This document shows positions 12,336-23,745 of a stretch of DNA of 64,000 nt, one piece after another. Origin of the DNA: Chlorops oryzae (taxonomy: Eukaryota; Arthropoda; Insecta; Diptera; Chloropidae); NCBI GenBank assembly GCA_020466095.1, contig CM035806.1:162497879-162561878 (forward strand), given 5' to 3'. The position numbers and the translations under genes were made by a program. Numbering within the stretch: position 1 is the stretch's first letter; every line of letters begins with the position of its first letter. A model generated the notes under the pieces. That model made no database searches. It had not been told where the DNA came from and saw only the letters and a program-made list of their open reading frames with translations.

Positions 12336-13454
12336 TCCATATTAAAAATTTGAATAATGGTCGACAGGACTCTGACGGCAGGATTATCGGGCTATCATTG
12401 ACAATGGCTGTGACAGTGTTGAGTTGTTATACTTTAGGACAGTTTTTTTTTAAATAATGAAATTAAAAAACTTTTCTTCGTAATCCAAGTTTTCCAAAAT
12501 AAATTATCGAATTTAATTCTGCCTGAAAATGCGACGGGAAATTTATCATCAAAACGTTGCAGAGCAATTATGGAAGAGATTTGCTTAAACCATTTTTAAG
12601 CCGAGACATAAACCCAAAACCTATCAAAATTGTATAAAAATGCAGAAAAAAAACCTTTTTAACCCTCTAAAGCTTTGCTCCGTCTCTAGACTGAGTTTAT
12701 TCGAATATGTAAACACATATGTCCACAAACGGACGCACAAACATAATTTTTGAACACATGGGTGATGTGCTGGGGCGGTAATTCGTAACTGCTACTGGTA
12801 TTATTTGTTAGTACCAACTTCCATGCTGACGATGACGAAAACAACAACAACAACAACAACAGCAAAAACAAAAGCAAAAAAACAAAAACAAATATCTACT
12901 CAATTAAGTCGAGTCCACGAGTACCCATGTAGCTCCCTATTTTATTTCTCCCTCCCTATATAAAAGCGCAACACTTGGGCAATGAAAATTCTCGGCGGCA
13001 GTGGATTTCCGATGGAATTCTCGAATGTTATGCAGAATATTTGAAGGGACTGTTATGCCATGCTGTCGATGCGAATGCCTACAACTGCTGTATCATCAAA
13101 TACTGGTGCCGATTACGATGGAGATGACGATGACGATGGCGATGGAAGAAGGCGGCAACGGACACGAGGACGAGGACGAGGACTCACCGATGCCGGCGTG
13201 TTATGCTTGCAGTTATTTAATGAGTTAGTTACTTGGACCGCAACAACATTGTTCAAATTTTGCGGCAGTTAACAGCACACCACAGCGCACCCAACGTACC
13301 TCATGTGCATCAGCAACGACAACAACAACAGCAAAAATAACAAAAATAACAACGAGAATAAAAACAACAGCAACAACGACTTTGACAAATTAAACGGGAA
13401 TAATAGAACTGAGGCAAGAATCTTCGGAAATTACATGGAAGCATGTGCTCGTAT
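12336..13454. other. Unannotated stretch with CAA tract and TATA-like motif
   Basis: It includes the second copy of a dispersed repeat (about 12586-12660), a CAA/CAAAAA tract (12837-12893) and another AACAAC-rich patch (13316-13380). The frames at 13001-13272 are short and include a GAGGAC repeat giving Glu-Asp runs. No gene is convincing. Confidence 0.45.
12957..12966 (+). promoter_or_regulatory. TATA-box-like motif
   Basis: TATATAAAAG matches the metazoan TATA-box consensus and is followed by GC-richer sequence. No convincing initiator lies 25-35 bases downstream, and such motifs occur by chance in AT-rich DNA. Confidence 0.15.
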
Positions 13455-13466
13455 ATACATACATAC

Positions 13467-13497
<31 letters not shown>

Positions 13498-14027
13498 TGT
13501 ATGTATGTATGTATGTATGTATGTATGTATGTATGTATGTATGTATGTATGTATGTATGTATGTATGTATGTATGTATTTATGTATGTATGTATGTATGT
13601 ATGTATGTATGTATGTATGTATGTATGTATGTATGTATGTATGTATGTATGTATGTATGTATGTATGTATGTATGTATGTATGTATGTATGTATGTATGT
13701 ATGTATGTATGTATGTATGTATGTATGTATGTATGTATGTATGTATGTATGTATGTATGTATGTATGTATGTATGTATGTATGTAGTATGTATGTATGTA
13801 TGTATGTATGTATGTATGTATGTATGTATGTATGTATGTATGTATGATTGTATGTATCTGTGTATGTATGTATGTAAGTATGATTGTATGTATGTTTGTA
13901 TGTATGTATGTATAAATGTATGTATGTATGTATGTATGTATGTATGTATGTTGTATGTATGTATGTATGTATGTATGTATGTATGTATGTATGTATGTAT
14001 GTATGTATGTATGTTGTATTTATGTGC

Positions 14028-14058
<31 letters not shown>

Positions 14059-14107
14059 TGAATGTATGTATTTATGTATGTATGTATGTATGTATGTATT
14101 TATGTAC

Positions 14108-14138
<31 letters not shown>

Positions 14139-14198
14139 TGTATTTATGTATGTATGTATGTACGTACGTATGTATGTATGTATGTATGTGTATATGTA
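13455..14198. repeat. Long (ATGT)n tetranucleotide array
   Basis: About 740 bp of ATGT repeats, nearly pure to about 13785. After that come one-base slips and variant units (ATTTATGT, TGTAAG, GATTGT). At both edges the strand sense flips to ACAT, so the array is bounded by inverted tetranucleotide sequence. The Met-Tyr-Val-Cys frames are artefacts. Confidence 0.98.
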
Positions 14199-14303
14199 TC
14201 TAATAGATACATACATACAGATAGTATCCATGTATCTATTAGAAACATACATACATACGTACGTATATACATACATAAATATGCACAACACATACTGTAC
14301 ATA

Positions 14304-15166
14304 AGGTAAGTGTACCACGTAAGGCCCGGCTCCTCGTAAGGCCCACTTTCATTTTAACCAACTTCTAACTATCAAATGTTTCTGTACTTGCACATGTTGA
14401 AACATGTCCTCAAGTTATTTCGTAGAACAAAAAAATTAAGACAATCGCACTATATTTGCGGTGAACACAGTCAATTGAAAATAACAGAGGCGTAAAAAAG
14501 CCATTTTTATAGTGGACGATGCTTAAAAAATAATGATCTACAGTGAAATTGTGGGTTGCTTTCTTAAAATAACAAAGTTTGTTGTATTGTGAAGATACAG
14601 AGGTATGTTTAAGGTAAAAAAATCAATAGCAAATTTTTTTTTCTTGGAAGGCCTATGAAGGCCCACCATAAAAAATTCAACAACGGTCATTAAGAAACCT
14701 TATATTGAGTTGCTCTGAGGCCAAAAGACGGCAACTATACCTTTTTTTTGCTTAAATAGCGTTTAATCTTTAATTCTTAATCAAAAACAGGTAAGTAACA
14801 TTCGTTAAGTTTTTTTTTAAATAAACGAATTTTGTCTGATATTTTAATTTTTTTTTACTAGCTTTTACAATATAAATTAACATAAAAGGCTTTCAAAAGT
14901 AATGAATGCAAGTTTGGGTTCATTATCTCAAACAAGGAGTAAGTGGGCCTTTTAAGGTACACATGTTCCTCGTAAGGCCCAAAATGACGTTTTTTTAAAT
15001 CGCATTTTAGAAGCTTTTCCGATAATGATTTTTGGTAGAATTTTTTGTTTTTCTATAGAAAATTTATCAAATAAAACAACACAAAAACAATCGGGTTTCT
15101 ATCATCAATACTTCGTACGCTGTAATCGAAAAGGTGTTAGGTGGGCCTTACGTGGTACACTTACCT
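14304..15166. mobile_element. Non-autonomous TIR element, TA target site, copy 2
   Basis: An 863-bp near-identical partner of 4814-5674, with the same ends (AGGTAAGTGTACCACGTAAG) and flanking TA at 14302-14303 and 15167-15168. Only scattered substitutions and a few single-base indels separate the copies, so both moved fairly recently or one arose by conversion. It inserted just beyond the (ATGT)n array. It has no coding capacity. Confidence 0.88.
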
Positions 15167-15168
15167 TA

Positions 15169-16792
15169 CATACACACATATGTCGGGAATAGTAATTGCT
15201 TCAAACGTTGACATTTTTCGTTCCAATGACGTCATAAATACGTACGCACTAACTACATTTTATATGAATGTATGTATCTTTGTTTCGTCATCGTTTATCA
15301 GTAGTGCATAAAATGTGAGAAATTTTCGATTCATGTGTGACGACACATTAATCAAAATAATATGAAATTTCATTGGAAAGCATCCAATCCAATGACATCA
15401 CATCGCATCGCCTTCGATGTGGAGTAGTTACATACATACATACGTACATGATGATAGCAAATTAATAATAGCCGCAATATATTGAGCAATTACTTGAAAT
15501 GGAAATTCGAATAAATTGTAGGCACTCGCCTCTTCATGGATGCGCGCTTCCGGAGTTTAATGGTCTTTAAACAGTATCGATCGATTGTTCGACTGTTCGA
15601 TCGATCGGTCCGTCGGTCGGCCTATGGAGTATTAGATGAGAGCGTCATATGCATACCGTCGCTCGTTCGCATTGCTCCCAGAGGTACGCTTGTTTGGCGA
15701 CAGTTAAAGCAGCATATTGCATATAGAATTATCTATGTATGGTAGAATACAAAGTGTGTGGTGTGTGTGTGTTTTTGTGCTCGAGAGTTCATCTTGCATT
15801 TGAAGATATGTACCTACTCTCGAACGGTTGTTGCGCCGCTTGTTGGCCACAGTTGGCTGTTGTTCTTGTTGCGGAAATCCACCAACAAATTATGCGCTTG
15901 GATGCTGCAGTTGCTTTGAAATCTGTTGCATACCTTTATGCATCCACTTCTTCGCCCTCGTAGTTCGCGTTCGCGTTCGTAGCCTCCACCTCCACCAGCA
16001 AGTACCTCTGCCCGTTCGGAGAGCTTATTGCGCTTCTGCGTAGAACTGATGAGACCTGGATTGTGGCTGCGGCCCTGACTCTGACTGACTCGGGCTATGC
16101 GATTCTTCGCCCCACGGATCGTCTTGTTGTTGTTTTTGTTGTTGTGTCGCGTTCAAGTTGACAATTTTGTGGTAGGCTCCGGAATACGCGCACTTCCAGG
16201 CGCAATTCAACGCGCACAGCGAACAATCCTTTGTAACATGCTTTGAGGTGCCTTTTATGAAAATTCGTTAGTGCAATGGAAATATGTTGATTGAAAATTC
16301 AGTTTCCTACTTTCCCCCTACTCAGTTTGCTCTTTTTTCATTTCGATTTTTCGATTTAGTATTTTTTGTTTTTTTCTGTTTATTTGTTTATTTCTTGTCG
16401 TCTGTTTGTTTTCTTCTTTGTGCAGTACTTTTATGCGAAGCATTTTTTTGCGAGCTTATTTTCGAATCGAAGCGCAAGAGAAATTGATTGTCCCCTTATG
16501 GGTTAAAACGATTCGAATGTGGTCTTTTCTTTTATTAATCGTCTTCCCTGTTCTGCTTTTTGCTTTGAATTTTCTGGTAAAAAGTACAAAGTCTAGTCGG
16601 GGATTCACGTAAAGTCCCCAACACATGGCGCTTCACGCCACAGCACTCAAATGCGTACCCAGTTAAACGACTGGAGATGCTGCCTTTGTCGCTTCCGAAT
16701 TGGCCATTTTTTTTCCAACATTTTGGCAAACCTTGCTCGATTTTCGGAGCTATTCACCCCAATAAAGAGCGCAATAAAAACCAATAGCCACA
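15169..16792. other. Unannotated stretch
   Basis: No confirmed gene. The GATCGATC-rich patch near 15580-15620 and the TG run near 15758 are simple sequence. The minus strand at 16025-16267 has the most protein-like frame here and is listed separately. Confidence 0.4.
16025..16267 (-). CDS. Possible Cys-rich then Gln-rich exon, unidentified
   Basis: On the minus strand the frame is open from 16267 to the TAA at 16025-16027. The sequence before it (TTTTCATAAAAG) could be a splice acceptor. The translation has a Cys cluster (CSLCALNCAWKC), then QQQKQQQ, an acidic DDPWGEE and a Ser/Gln/Pro-rich tail ending YAEAQ. Codon choice is GC-rich at third positions, unlike the surrounding DNA. I recognise no family. 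It could be a terminal exon of a fly gene or a chance frame. Confidence 0.25.
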   Translation of the reverse strand, partial: RIFIKGTSKHVTKDCSLCALNCAWKCAYSGAYHKIVNLNATQQQKQQQDDPWGEESHSPSQSESGPQPQSRSHQFYAEAQ

Positions 16793-16800
16793 GCGATACT

Positions 16801-16948
16801 CAGGTGCGGACTGGGCCAATAGGCAACCGGGCAAATTCCCCGAGTGGGCCCCCAGTGCACTGTGCTTTTTGGCTGTTAGGTTTTATTTTTTTTTTTAGGT
16901 AACATTGTTCAAACGCCCGGTGGGCCCTTGACCTTCAGTCCGCCCTTG
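16801..16948. mobile_element. hAT-type MITE with 8-bp target duplication
   Basis: Ends CAGGTGCGGACTG (left) and CAAGGGCGGACTG (right, reverse complement) match at 11 of 13. They are flanked by GCGATACT (16793-16800) and GCGCTACT (16949-16956), a 7-of-8 target duplication. The interior is a GGGCCC-rich imperfect palindrome interrupted by a T-run. The CAGNGGCGGACTG style of end is common among hAT MITEs. It has no coding capacity. Confidence 0.8.
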
Positions 16949-16956
16949 GCGCTACT

Positions 16957-18035
16957 ACCACCTTGTCATTTATTTTTCAATATATACTAGAAATAGATTA
17001 AGGACGTATGGCTAGCCCAAAGGATTAATGAACAACCAGTTTAATCCAATACCCAATCAGCGGACTGGTGGTCACTTGGCTAAGGCCTGCGGGTGCATCA
17101 CGCCCGTAACCATAACCGATTTACTTGCGGGGTAATTGAAAGTACTTACAGCAGAATTTCGATAACCCGGACTCATAATTTACGGCTTCTTCCTCTTCTA
17201 TCTTGTTTGCCTGTTTTCGGACTTGCTCATGCCCCTTCTGAGGTGTTGGTATGCGATCTCAGCACCCTTCTGCGCCTGTATACTCCGTGCTTAAAAGTAC
17301 TTAAATGTTACCATACTCTTTTCAATTCACTTAACTACCACCACCTCGTGGTTTTCATTTCCGTACACTGTGGCTTAGGTTTGGAGAAAAAGTTTGCTTC
17401 GTTGAATGTCCTGCTCTTTGCATGACTACTTAAGTGGAGCTTTGACATGGTGATGAGTGAAATGACCAATGAAAGCCGTTGACAGCGGTACTCATTGACT
17501 CTTCACCAATAGTATTTGTTCGCCATTCATCGATCTGTCGGTAGGTCAAGTTGTCAGTCAGTCAGTCTGCCAGTCAATCATTTTTATTGTATTTATCAAA
17601 CCATTGCGCGCAACGCAATGAGACGTCGAAGGGAAAAAGAGAGAGACAAGAAAAAAAAGTTCCATTCAGCTTGATGTCTCTCCTCCTGTCGTTCGCATGT
17701 GTGCGTATTGATGTACATAATTAGATACATACTTATAATATGGCAACGCGTGCAGTAAAAGCTCGTCACACTTTGAATTGAAGCCGTTCATAATAAAAGA
17801 GCTAAAGAGGAGTTCTCTCTCATTCTGTCAAGGCTTTCGTAAATAAAAAATATAAATATTTTTCGGTTCTTATACTTTGACATTTCGAAGCCTGAGCTGT
17901 CATTTTCTGTGGCAGCTCTTGAAAACTACAAAATATTCACAGGTGGTTTTCTTCATTAATTTTTGTCTCTTTAAATGAGAAGCTTTTTCGAGCACGGCTC
18001 TTAGATCCTTTGTCTCTATACTGGCTTCTTTGAGA
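16957..18035. other. Unannotated stretch
   Basis: No gene was recognised. A GTCAGTCAGTCTGCC-type tract lies near 17550-17575. Open frames are short and without motifs. Confidence 0.45.
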
Positions 18036-18998
18036 ACGAGAAAGAAACAGAAAGCAAAAGAGAAAGACAGATAAAGAGATAAAGAGAAAGAGAGATAAGA
18101 GAAAGAGAGATAGAGAGAAAGAGAGATTAAAAGAAAGATAAAGACAGATAAAGAGAAAGAGAGATAAAGTGAAGAGATAAGAGAGAGATAAAGAGAAAGA
18201 GAAAGACAGATTAAGAGATTAAAGAGAAGAGAAAAGAGAAAGAGAAAGAGAGAAAAGAAAAGAGAAAGAAAAGAGAAAGAGAGAAAAGAGAAAGAGAGAT
18301 AAAGAGAAAGATAAAGAGAAAGAGAGATAAAGAGAAATAGAGATAAAGAGAAAGAGAGAGAGAGATAAAGAGAAAGAGAACGAGAGAGAAAGCGAGATAA
18401 AGAGAAAAAGAGATAGAGAGAAAGAGAGATTAAAAGAAAGATAAAGACAGATAAAGAGAAAGAGAGATAAGAGTAGAAAGATAAAGAGAAAGATAAAGAG
18501 AAAGACAGATTAAGAGATTAAGAGAAAGAGAGATAAAGAGAAAGAGAAATAGAGATAAAGAGAAAGATAAAGACAGATGAAAGAGAAAGAAGAGATAAAG
18601 AGAAAGTAAGAGATAAAGAGAGATAAGAGAAAGGATAAAGAGAAATAGAGATAAAGATGAAAGAGAGAGATGAAAGAGAAAGAGATACGAGAACGAGAGA
18701 GAAAGAGAGATAAGAGAGAAGAGATAGAGATAGAGATAGAGATGAGATAGAGATAGAGATAGAGAATAGAGATAGAGATGAGATAGAATAGAGATAGAGA
18801 TGAGATGAGATGAAGAGAGAGATAGAGAATAGAGATAGAAAGAGAAATAGAAAGAGAGAGAAAGAGATAGAGAGAGAGAGAAAGAGAATAGAGAGAGAGA
18901 AGAGAGAGAGAGAGAAGAGAAAGAGAAAGAGAGAGAAGAGAGAAGAGAAGAGAGAAGAGAAAGAGAGAAGAGAGAGATAGAGAGAGAGACAGAGAGTC
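18036..18998. repeat. GA/GATAAA-rich purine tract
   Basis: About 960 bp almost free of pyrimidines other than T on the + strand. Common units are AGAGATAAAGAGAA, GAGAAAGA and AGAGAT hexamers (about 18715-18790). Its minus-strand frame is a Ser/Leu/Phe translation, not a gene. Confidence 0.96.
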
Positions 18999-20587
18999 AT
19001 AGATGACATGACGATGAAATTGTCACAGAAATGAAGCATATCTTTACAACTGATGGCTATTGTGATACTGTTTCACGTTCTCCACAGAGGCTTTAATTTT
19101 TTTGTCGTCCCGAAACAATAAATTTTTGTAATTTATTCCTAAATATTGCTTATCGCTGACAAAATAGCAGTCAACACGGAATAAACGACGAATTTAACGA
19201 CGCCTACGGACAATTTAAATGGACTTCGATAAAGCCTGCATTAACTGAAATCTCTTACAGATCACATACAATTCGTGCGATTGCTAACGTCTTGCTCTCT
19301 CTCTCTCTCTATCTCTCTCTCTCTGTCTGTATTTTTCTTTCCCTTTCATTCTCTGTTCCACTTATTCACAACAAATCGGTCAGCATTTCAACGCTGGAAG
19401 TTATTAGATACTAATTCGGTCGCCATACTTACCCCCCTCTCCCAGCCTCTTGTCCCGCGCTCCATCACACACACTTATATATGTGAATATACACGTCTTT
19501 GACTCCAAATCACGACGAATGCGATCAAAATTGTCGAAATCCGCCTTAAACTGCCGTAATTAATTATTGCCATTTCAACGGAATCCTTACGGACCGGCCT
19601 GGCCTGGTTTGGTTAGTTTTGCTTTTCGTTTTCTTTTGCTCTTGGTTTTTTTTTTTTTTTTGGGCTTAGGATCATTTTGGATTGTTTTAGGGAATTCTTC
19701 CAATATTAGCACATACATATTTATATTCATATGTTTGTATGCATGCGTGCGAAGGCCTCTTTGGCGCGTTAATGAAGTCATAAATCCGCGATTGAGTTGT
19801 TGTGGCCATTCCCAGAGAAATGTTCTTCAAAATTCAAGAGGTTTGCCATTCGGCAAAAATTCCTCAAGTCGATTTGGCAGGATTTTAAAGGGATTACATG
19901 AAAACACAAAAATTAAGCCTTAACATCGCGAACCGCTTGTCAACTCAACAAAAGGAATGATCATGTTTGGGCATCCCTTTTTATTCCATCTTTTGTGAAA
20001 AACGAAAATAAGTTATATTGCCCGAAATATTGTAAAAAAAAAAACACCGACAAAAAATGTGTAGGTACCTTACTTCTCGCCCATAGTGCTCGTTAAAAAT
20101 TTTCGACCTCATTTTTCTCGTCAAACTTTCTCATTTTCAAATACCATACGGAAGAGCCTTAGGGCAAGCAATAAAGAGTACAGCCGACTGGGGTCCTTGA
20201 AAAGAATTTTTACATTTTGTTGATTTTTTGATAGGTACTACATAAAAAAAAAACACTTCAGAATTCAATTTGTAGGGGTCTCCTTTTGCGCAGTAGGTAT
20301 CTTTGAAATATCCTTGAAAAATCTCTTTGAGTAAAGCATTTTTCAAAATTTTATATTTCAAGAACTAATTAAGATAGAAGGATAAAACAAATGCCAATTG
20401 ATAGCTTATAAATCAAGTAATCGAAAAAAATATAAATAAAAATTCAATAAATTTTTTCAATGCACTCGCATTCTCCCACACTTTCTCTAAGTAATTCCTT
20501 TCACCAAAAACAATGTTATCAAAATCAAAGAGTATCTTTTCAAGATATTAACAAGAAATATTCATGGCCGGCATGACCGTTTATTCA
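18999..20587. other. Unannotated stretch
   Basis: Contains a short (CT)n run (19291-19329), T-runs near 19650, and a segment (about 20137-20361) whose reverse complement resembles 24866-25022. No gene was recognised. Confidence 0.4.
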
Positions 20588-21455
20588 AAACTTAATTGAA
20601 ATGATTAGATTTTGAGACAGTTTTTTATTATTTCCATAAAAGACCTCGTACTGGAGGGCGTATGTACTTTAATATGGATCTATCAATCTGTTCGTACTCA
20701 CGTCTCCAATTACATATCTGTATACCGAGTTTCATCAATATATGTACATACCCTGCAGTAATATTGACTGATCCAAATGTAGCCTTCGGTCAGTCCTTCA
20801 TGTTACCAGTACTAGTCCGCTCATAATTCCACTTCTAATATATTCAACGGACCTTTTTAACATGGGAATGTCATTGGGCAGGGACTATTCCGCAAAACGG
20901 CTGACCGAATGTCAGTCTGGTCTTAGAATAGTCAATTAAGGAAACTAAAACAATTTTCTATATACATATGTACCTACATTCTAAGTTGATGAAAGTGTCA
21001 TTTACAGACTACCCTTAAACCAACCCGTTTATTACCGACCGCCGGCTAGCCGAATTCGATGGAGCGAACTGCCATAATATAACCGGTTGGATTTGGACCG
21101 ATCAAAGGCCAGTCCTTCTAAGGAATTTGACCAGCTCATTACTGCAGGGTAAGTACAGCTTAACTCATTTGATGATAAAACTGTATACAGACAGACAGAC
21201 AGACAGACAGACAGACGGACGGACGAGAAGAAAGATGGATATACAAACTAGCAGACCGACATACGGGCAGAAAAACCGAAAGACAGACAGACATATGGGT
21301 AGACAACGCGGACAGACAAACGGACAGACAGATGGACAGCCATACAAACCGATATGGCTAAATCGAGTCTGCAAATATTTTTATATACATACATATCTGT
21401 CTCAAGCAATTCTGGACGTTACTCACATCCGCACAAACGCAACATACCTACTCTC
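20588..21455 (+). mobile_element. (GTCY)n-containing dipteran element, copy A, interrupted
   Basis: It shares GACCTCGTACTGGAGG, the CAAATTTCGTCAAGATAGCTC-like block, AAAACTGTATACAGACAGAC and TATGGCTAAATCGAGTC with copies at 22757-23577 and 62224-62702. The CAGA/CGGA tract (about 21188-21345) is degenerate and unusually long in this copy. A TA-flanked MITE (20751-21149) splits it. It resembles the (GTCY)n-bearing mini-me type repeats described in Diptera; that family name is my inference. Confidence 0.65.
20751..21149. mobile_element. TA-flanked MITE inside copy A
   Basis: Inverted ends CCCTGCAGTAAT are flanked by TA at 20749-20750 and 21150-21151, giving a 399-bp element. Removing it rejoins the two parts of the host repeat. 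No coding sequence. The two-base TA target suggests a Tc1/mariner-superfamily source, although the CCCTGCAG end is not one I recognise. Confidence 0.65.
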
Positions 21456-22756
21456 GGCACAGATTATTCCGGGTAGTCGAAAAAACGCGAGGAGGTAAAA
21501 ATTGTTATCGTAACACCGAAATAAAAAAATTATTGCCGTTTGCAGTCAGCTTAGGGACATACTGAAAACATTCAATAATGAGAGGAGACAGCAACCAGCA
21601 GGCTGGCGGCAACAACCCAGCCAGGCAACGGACAAGCCAATTTCGTTTAACGTCTTCATCAGTGTTCGAATTCCTTTCGGTAAGCCCGCAAAAGCCCGAA
21701 TCTCGAACGGTAGTAAATAGGTTTGAATGGCAAATTACTGGCACTTTTTTTTCCCTGTATTATTATTTTTTCTTTTGCTTTTCTTCTTCGAAGAGATGAT
21801 TTCGGTTTCGATGATTTTATGTGTGCTTTAAGAAATTTGCATGATTTTTGAAAGAATCCCAAATCTCTCGCTGCGTTCGCCCTGCTCCGTTTGTTGTTGT
21901 TTTTTTTTTTTTTGTTTTTTGTGTTTTTCTGCGGTTTCCGAGAAGCACGCTCAGACACATCCATATACCCATATCAAGTCATAATAGCACTTTGTGGTTA
22001 GCTTGCCGCGTGTTAACATCGGCATCAATCACACGCAGGTATCACCTTCACTCGGTCCTTATTCGTTTTCTTCCTCTTTTGAATTTTGTTTGTTTCTCTT
22101 CTTCTTCTTTTATTTTAATTCCTTTTTTTGGATTTAATTTTTTAAAATTTATTTTATTTTATTTTGGTTGTTACAGCGGGGGGTTGTTGAAGATGCGAAA
22201 AACATTTCGCCCATAATAAATAAATAAATAAATGATTTCAAGATTGATCGAGATCATCATCTATAAGTTCTATAACGATCTGTAGGCAAAATACTTTCGA
22301 GAACTGGGAGTAAGTATTACAAAAATTGCAGAAATTCCTGCGAATGTTCAGCACATGCGAACATATGAAACCAGTTAAAATCAAAAGCGAGATAAAAAAA
22401 AATTTTTTTTTATTGCATATTTGTTTATCCACATATGCACACAAGAATTTTTAATGAAAATATGCAACAAGGAGAAACGATTTACCTTCCCCATCGTCAC
22501 GCACACACACACACACACACGCACGCACACGAACACGCTTCAGGCTGGCTAGACAAATTCACATCAAATATTCCATTACGCCTGGAGCAGGGACAACATG
22601 AGGAGAGTCCCCAGCAATAACATTCAACAATTGCATTTGCTCAGAAGAAGCTGCTTGTCTGGACAGGACAGTTTCGTTGTCACGAGGATAATGCATTCTG
22701 TTGCTTGACGCACTGAAGAATGAAAAGAAAGATAAAGAAAAAAAATAATAATAAGA
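21456..22756. other. Unannotated stretch
   Basis: Contains an A/T-run-rich region (21740-22200) and a (CA)n tract (22500-22530). No gene, RNA or clear mobile element was seen. Confidence 0.45.
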
Positions 22757-23409
22757 AAGGGTGTTTTATTCAGGCGAGTCTGAAAATACTCGACACAGCC
22801 ACAGAAACACATGTTCAAATAATTTTTTATATCAAGAGGTGTTTAAGGCCATGATACAAGAAAACAAGATAGCGCCACTTCAGTACCGCTATTTTGAGGC
22901 TCTCTCTGAGAGCCGAAAATTGAGTTTGTGACGTCACTGAGCGAGAAGTTGTTGTTGTTTCGCATGCTATTCAAAAAAGTAAAAATCCGGTTTAACATGG
23001 GAAACAACAACAACGAATCGCGATTTTGAGTTTGTGACGATTCCTCTCTCAAGTGGCGCTATCTTGTTTTCTTGTATCATGTTTAAGGCCATAGGAGGTC
23101 CCATATGCCGAATTTTCTTAAATTTCTTTGTGAAAACCGCCCCTTTGCCACGCCCACTGTTCAATTTTTGTTTTCAATTCTAATCGGATGCTTAAATATA
23201 CGCTCAAATCCTAAGTTTCATTGAAATATTTCGAAAAACTCCGATTTTGGGACAGTTTTGAAATTTTTGTGATAGACCCTAGTACTGGAGGTACCCCTAA
23301 AAATGATCCGATCGGGTCCATTCTCGAACTTTCTCTTATTCATGTCCCCGTGAGCACTTATACCAAATTTCGTCAAGATAGCTCAACTCCTTCGATAAGA
23401 AAACTGTAT

Positions 23410-23443
<34 letters not shown>

Positions 23444-23577
23444 GGACAGACGTACGGACATGGCTAAATCGAATCTCCTGGTGACGCTGATCATTTCTAT
23501 ATATATTATGTATGGTCTATCTGGACTGGTTCTGGGTGTTACACACAACCACACAAACGCAAGCACACGTTGAATTT
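22757..23577 (+). mobile_element. (GTCY)n-containing dipteran element, copy B, interrupted
   Basis: Landmarks match copies A and C: GCCACGCCCACT, CCTAGTACTGGAGGTACCCC, CGTGAGCAC, AAACTGTATACAGACAGACA, GGCTAAATCGAATC and GGGTGTTACACACAACCACA. The CAGA tract is 23411-23452. The left part is split by a hAT-type MITE at 22850-23081. It is non-coding. Confidence 0.72.
22850..23081. mobile_element. hAT-type MITE with perfect 31-bp inverted ends
   Basis: The inverted ends (starting CATGATACAAGAAAACAAGA) are identical over 31 bp and are flanked by TTTAAGGC at 22842-22849 and 23082-23089. Excising the 232 bp and one target copy restores the TTTAAGGCCAT block of the host repeat, which copy C also shows in diverged form. 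An 8-bp duplication suggests hAT, though the CATGA end is not the classical hAT form, so superfamily is uncertain. Confidence 0.85.
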
Positions 23578-23745
23578 AATTCGAACTTCGTTGAAACTTG
23601 TAGGGTACATTGAGTATTTTAATGCCGATTGCCTTCAGCTTGGAACTTAATATTTTTCAAGAGGAAACTATGTTATAATTGGATTCTTACAAGGAAAATG
23701 AATTATGAAATGTATTAGGAACGCATTGCTCTAAAAATCTTTCTA

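Noticed and set aside
13443..14198. CRISPR-like periodic array
   Set aside because: The repeats are pure simple-sequence units without unique spacers, and the DNA is eukaryotic.
13303..14309. Long Met-Tyr-Val-Cys and Tyr-Ile-His-Thr frames on both strands
   Set aside because: They are direct translations of the (ATGT)n array, which has no stop codon in several frames.
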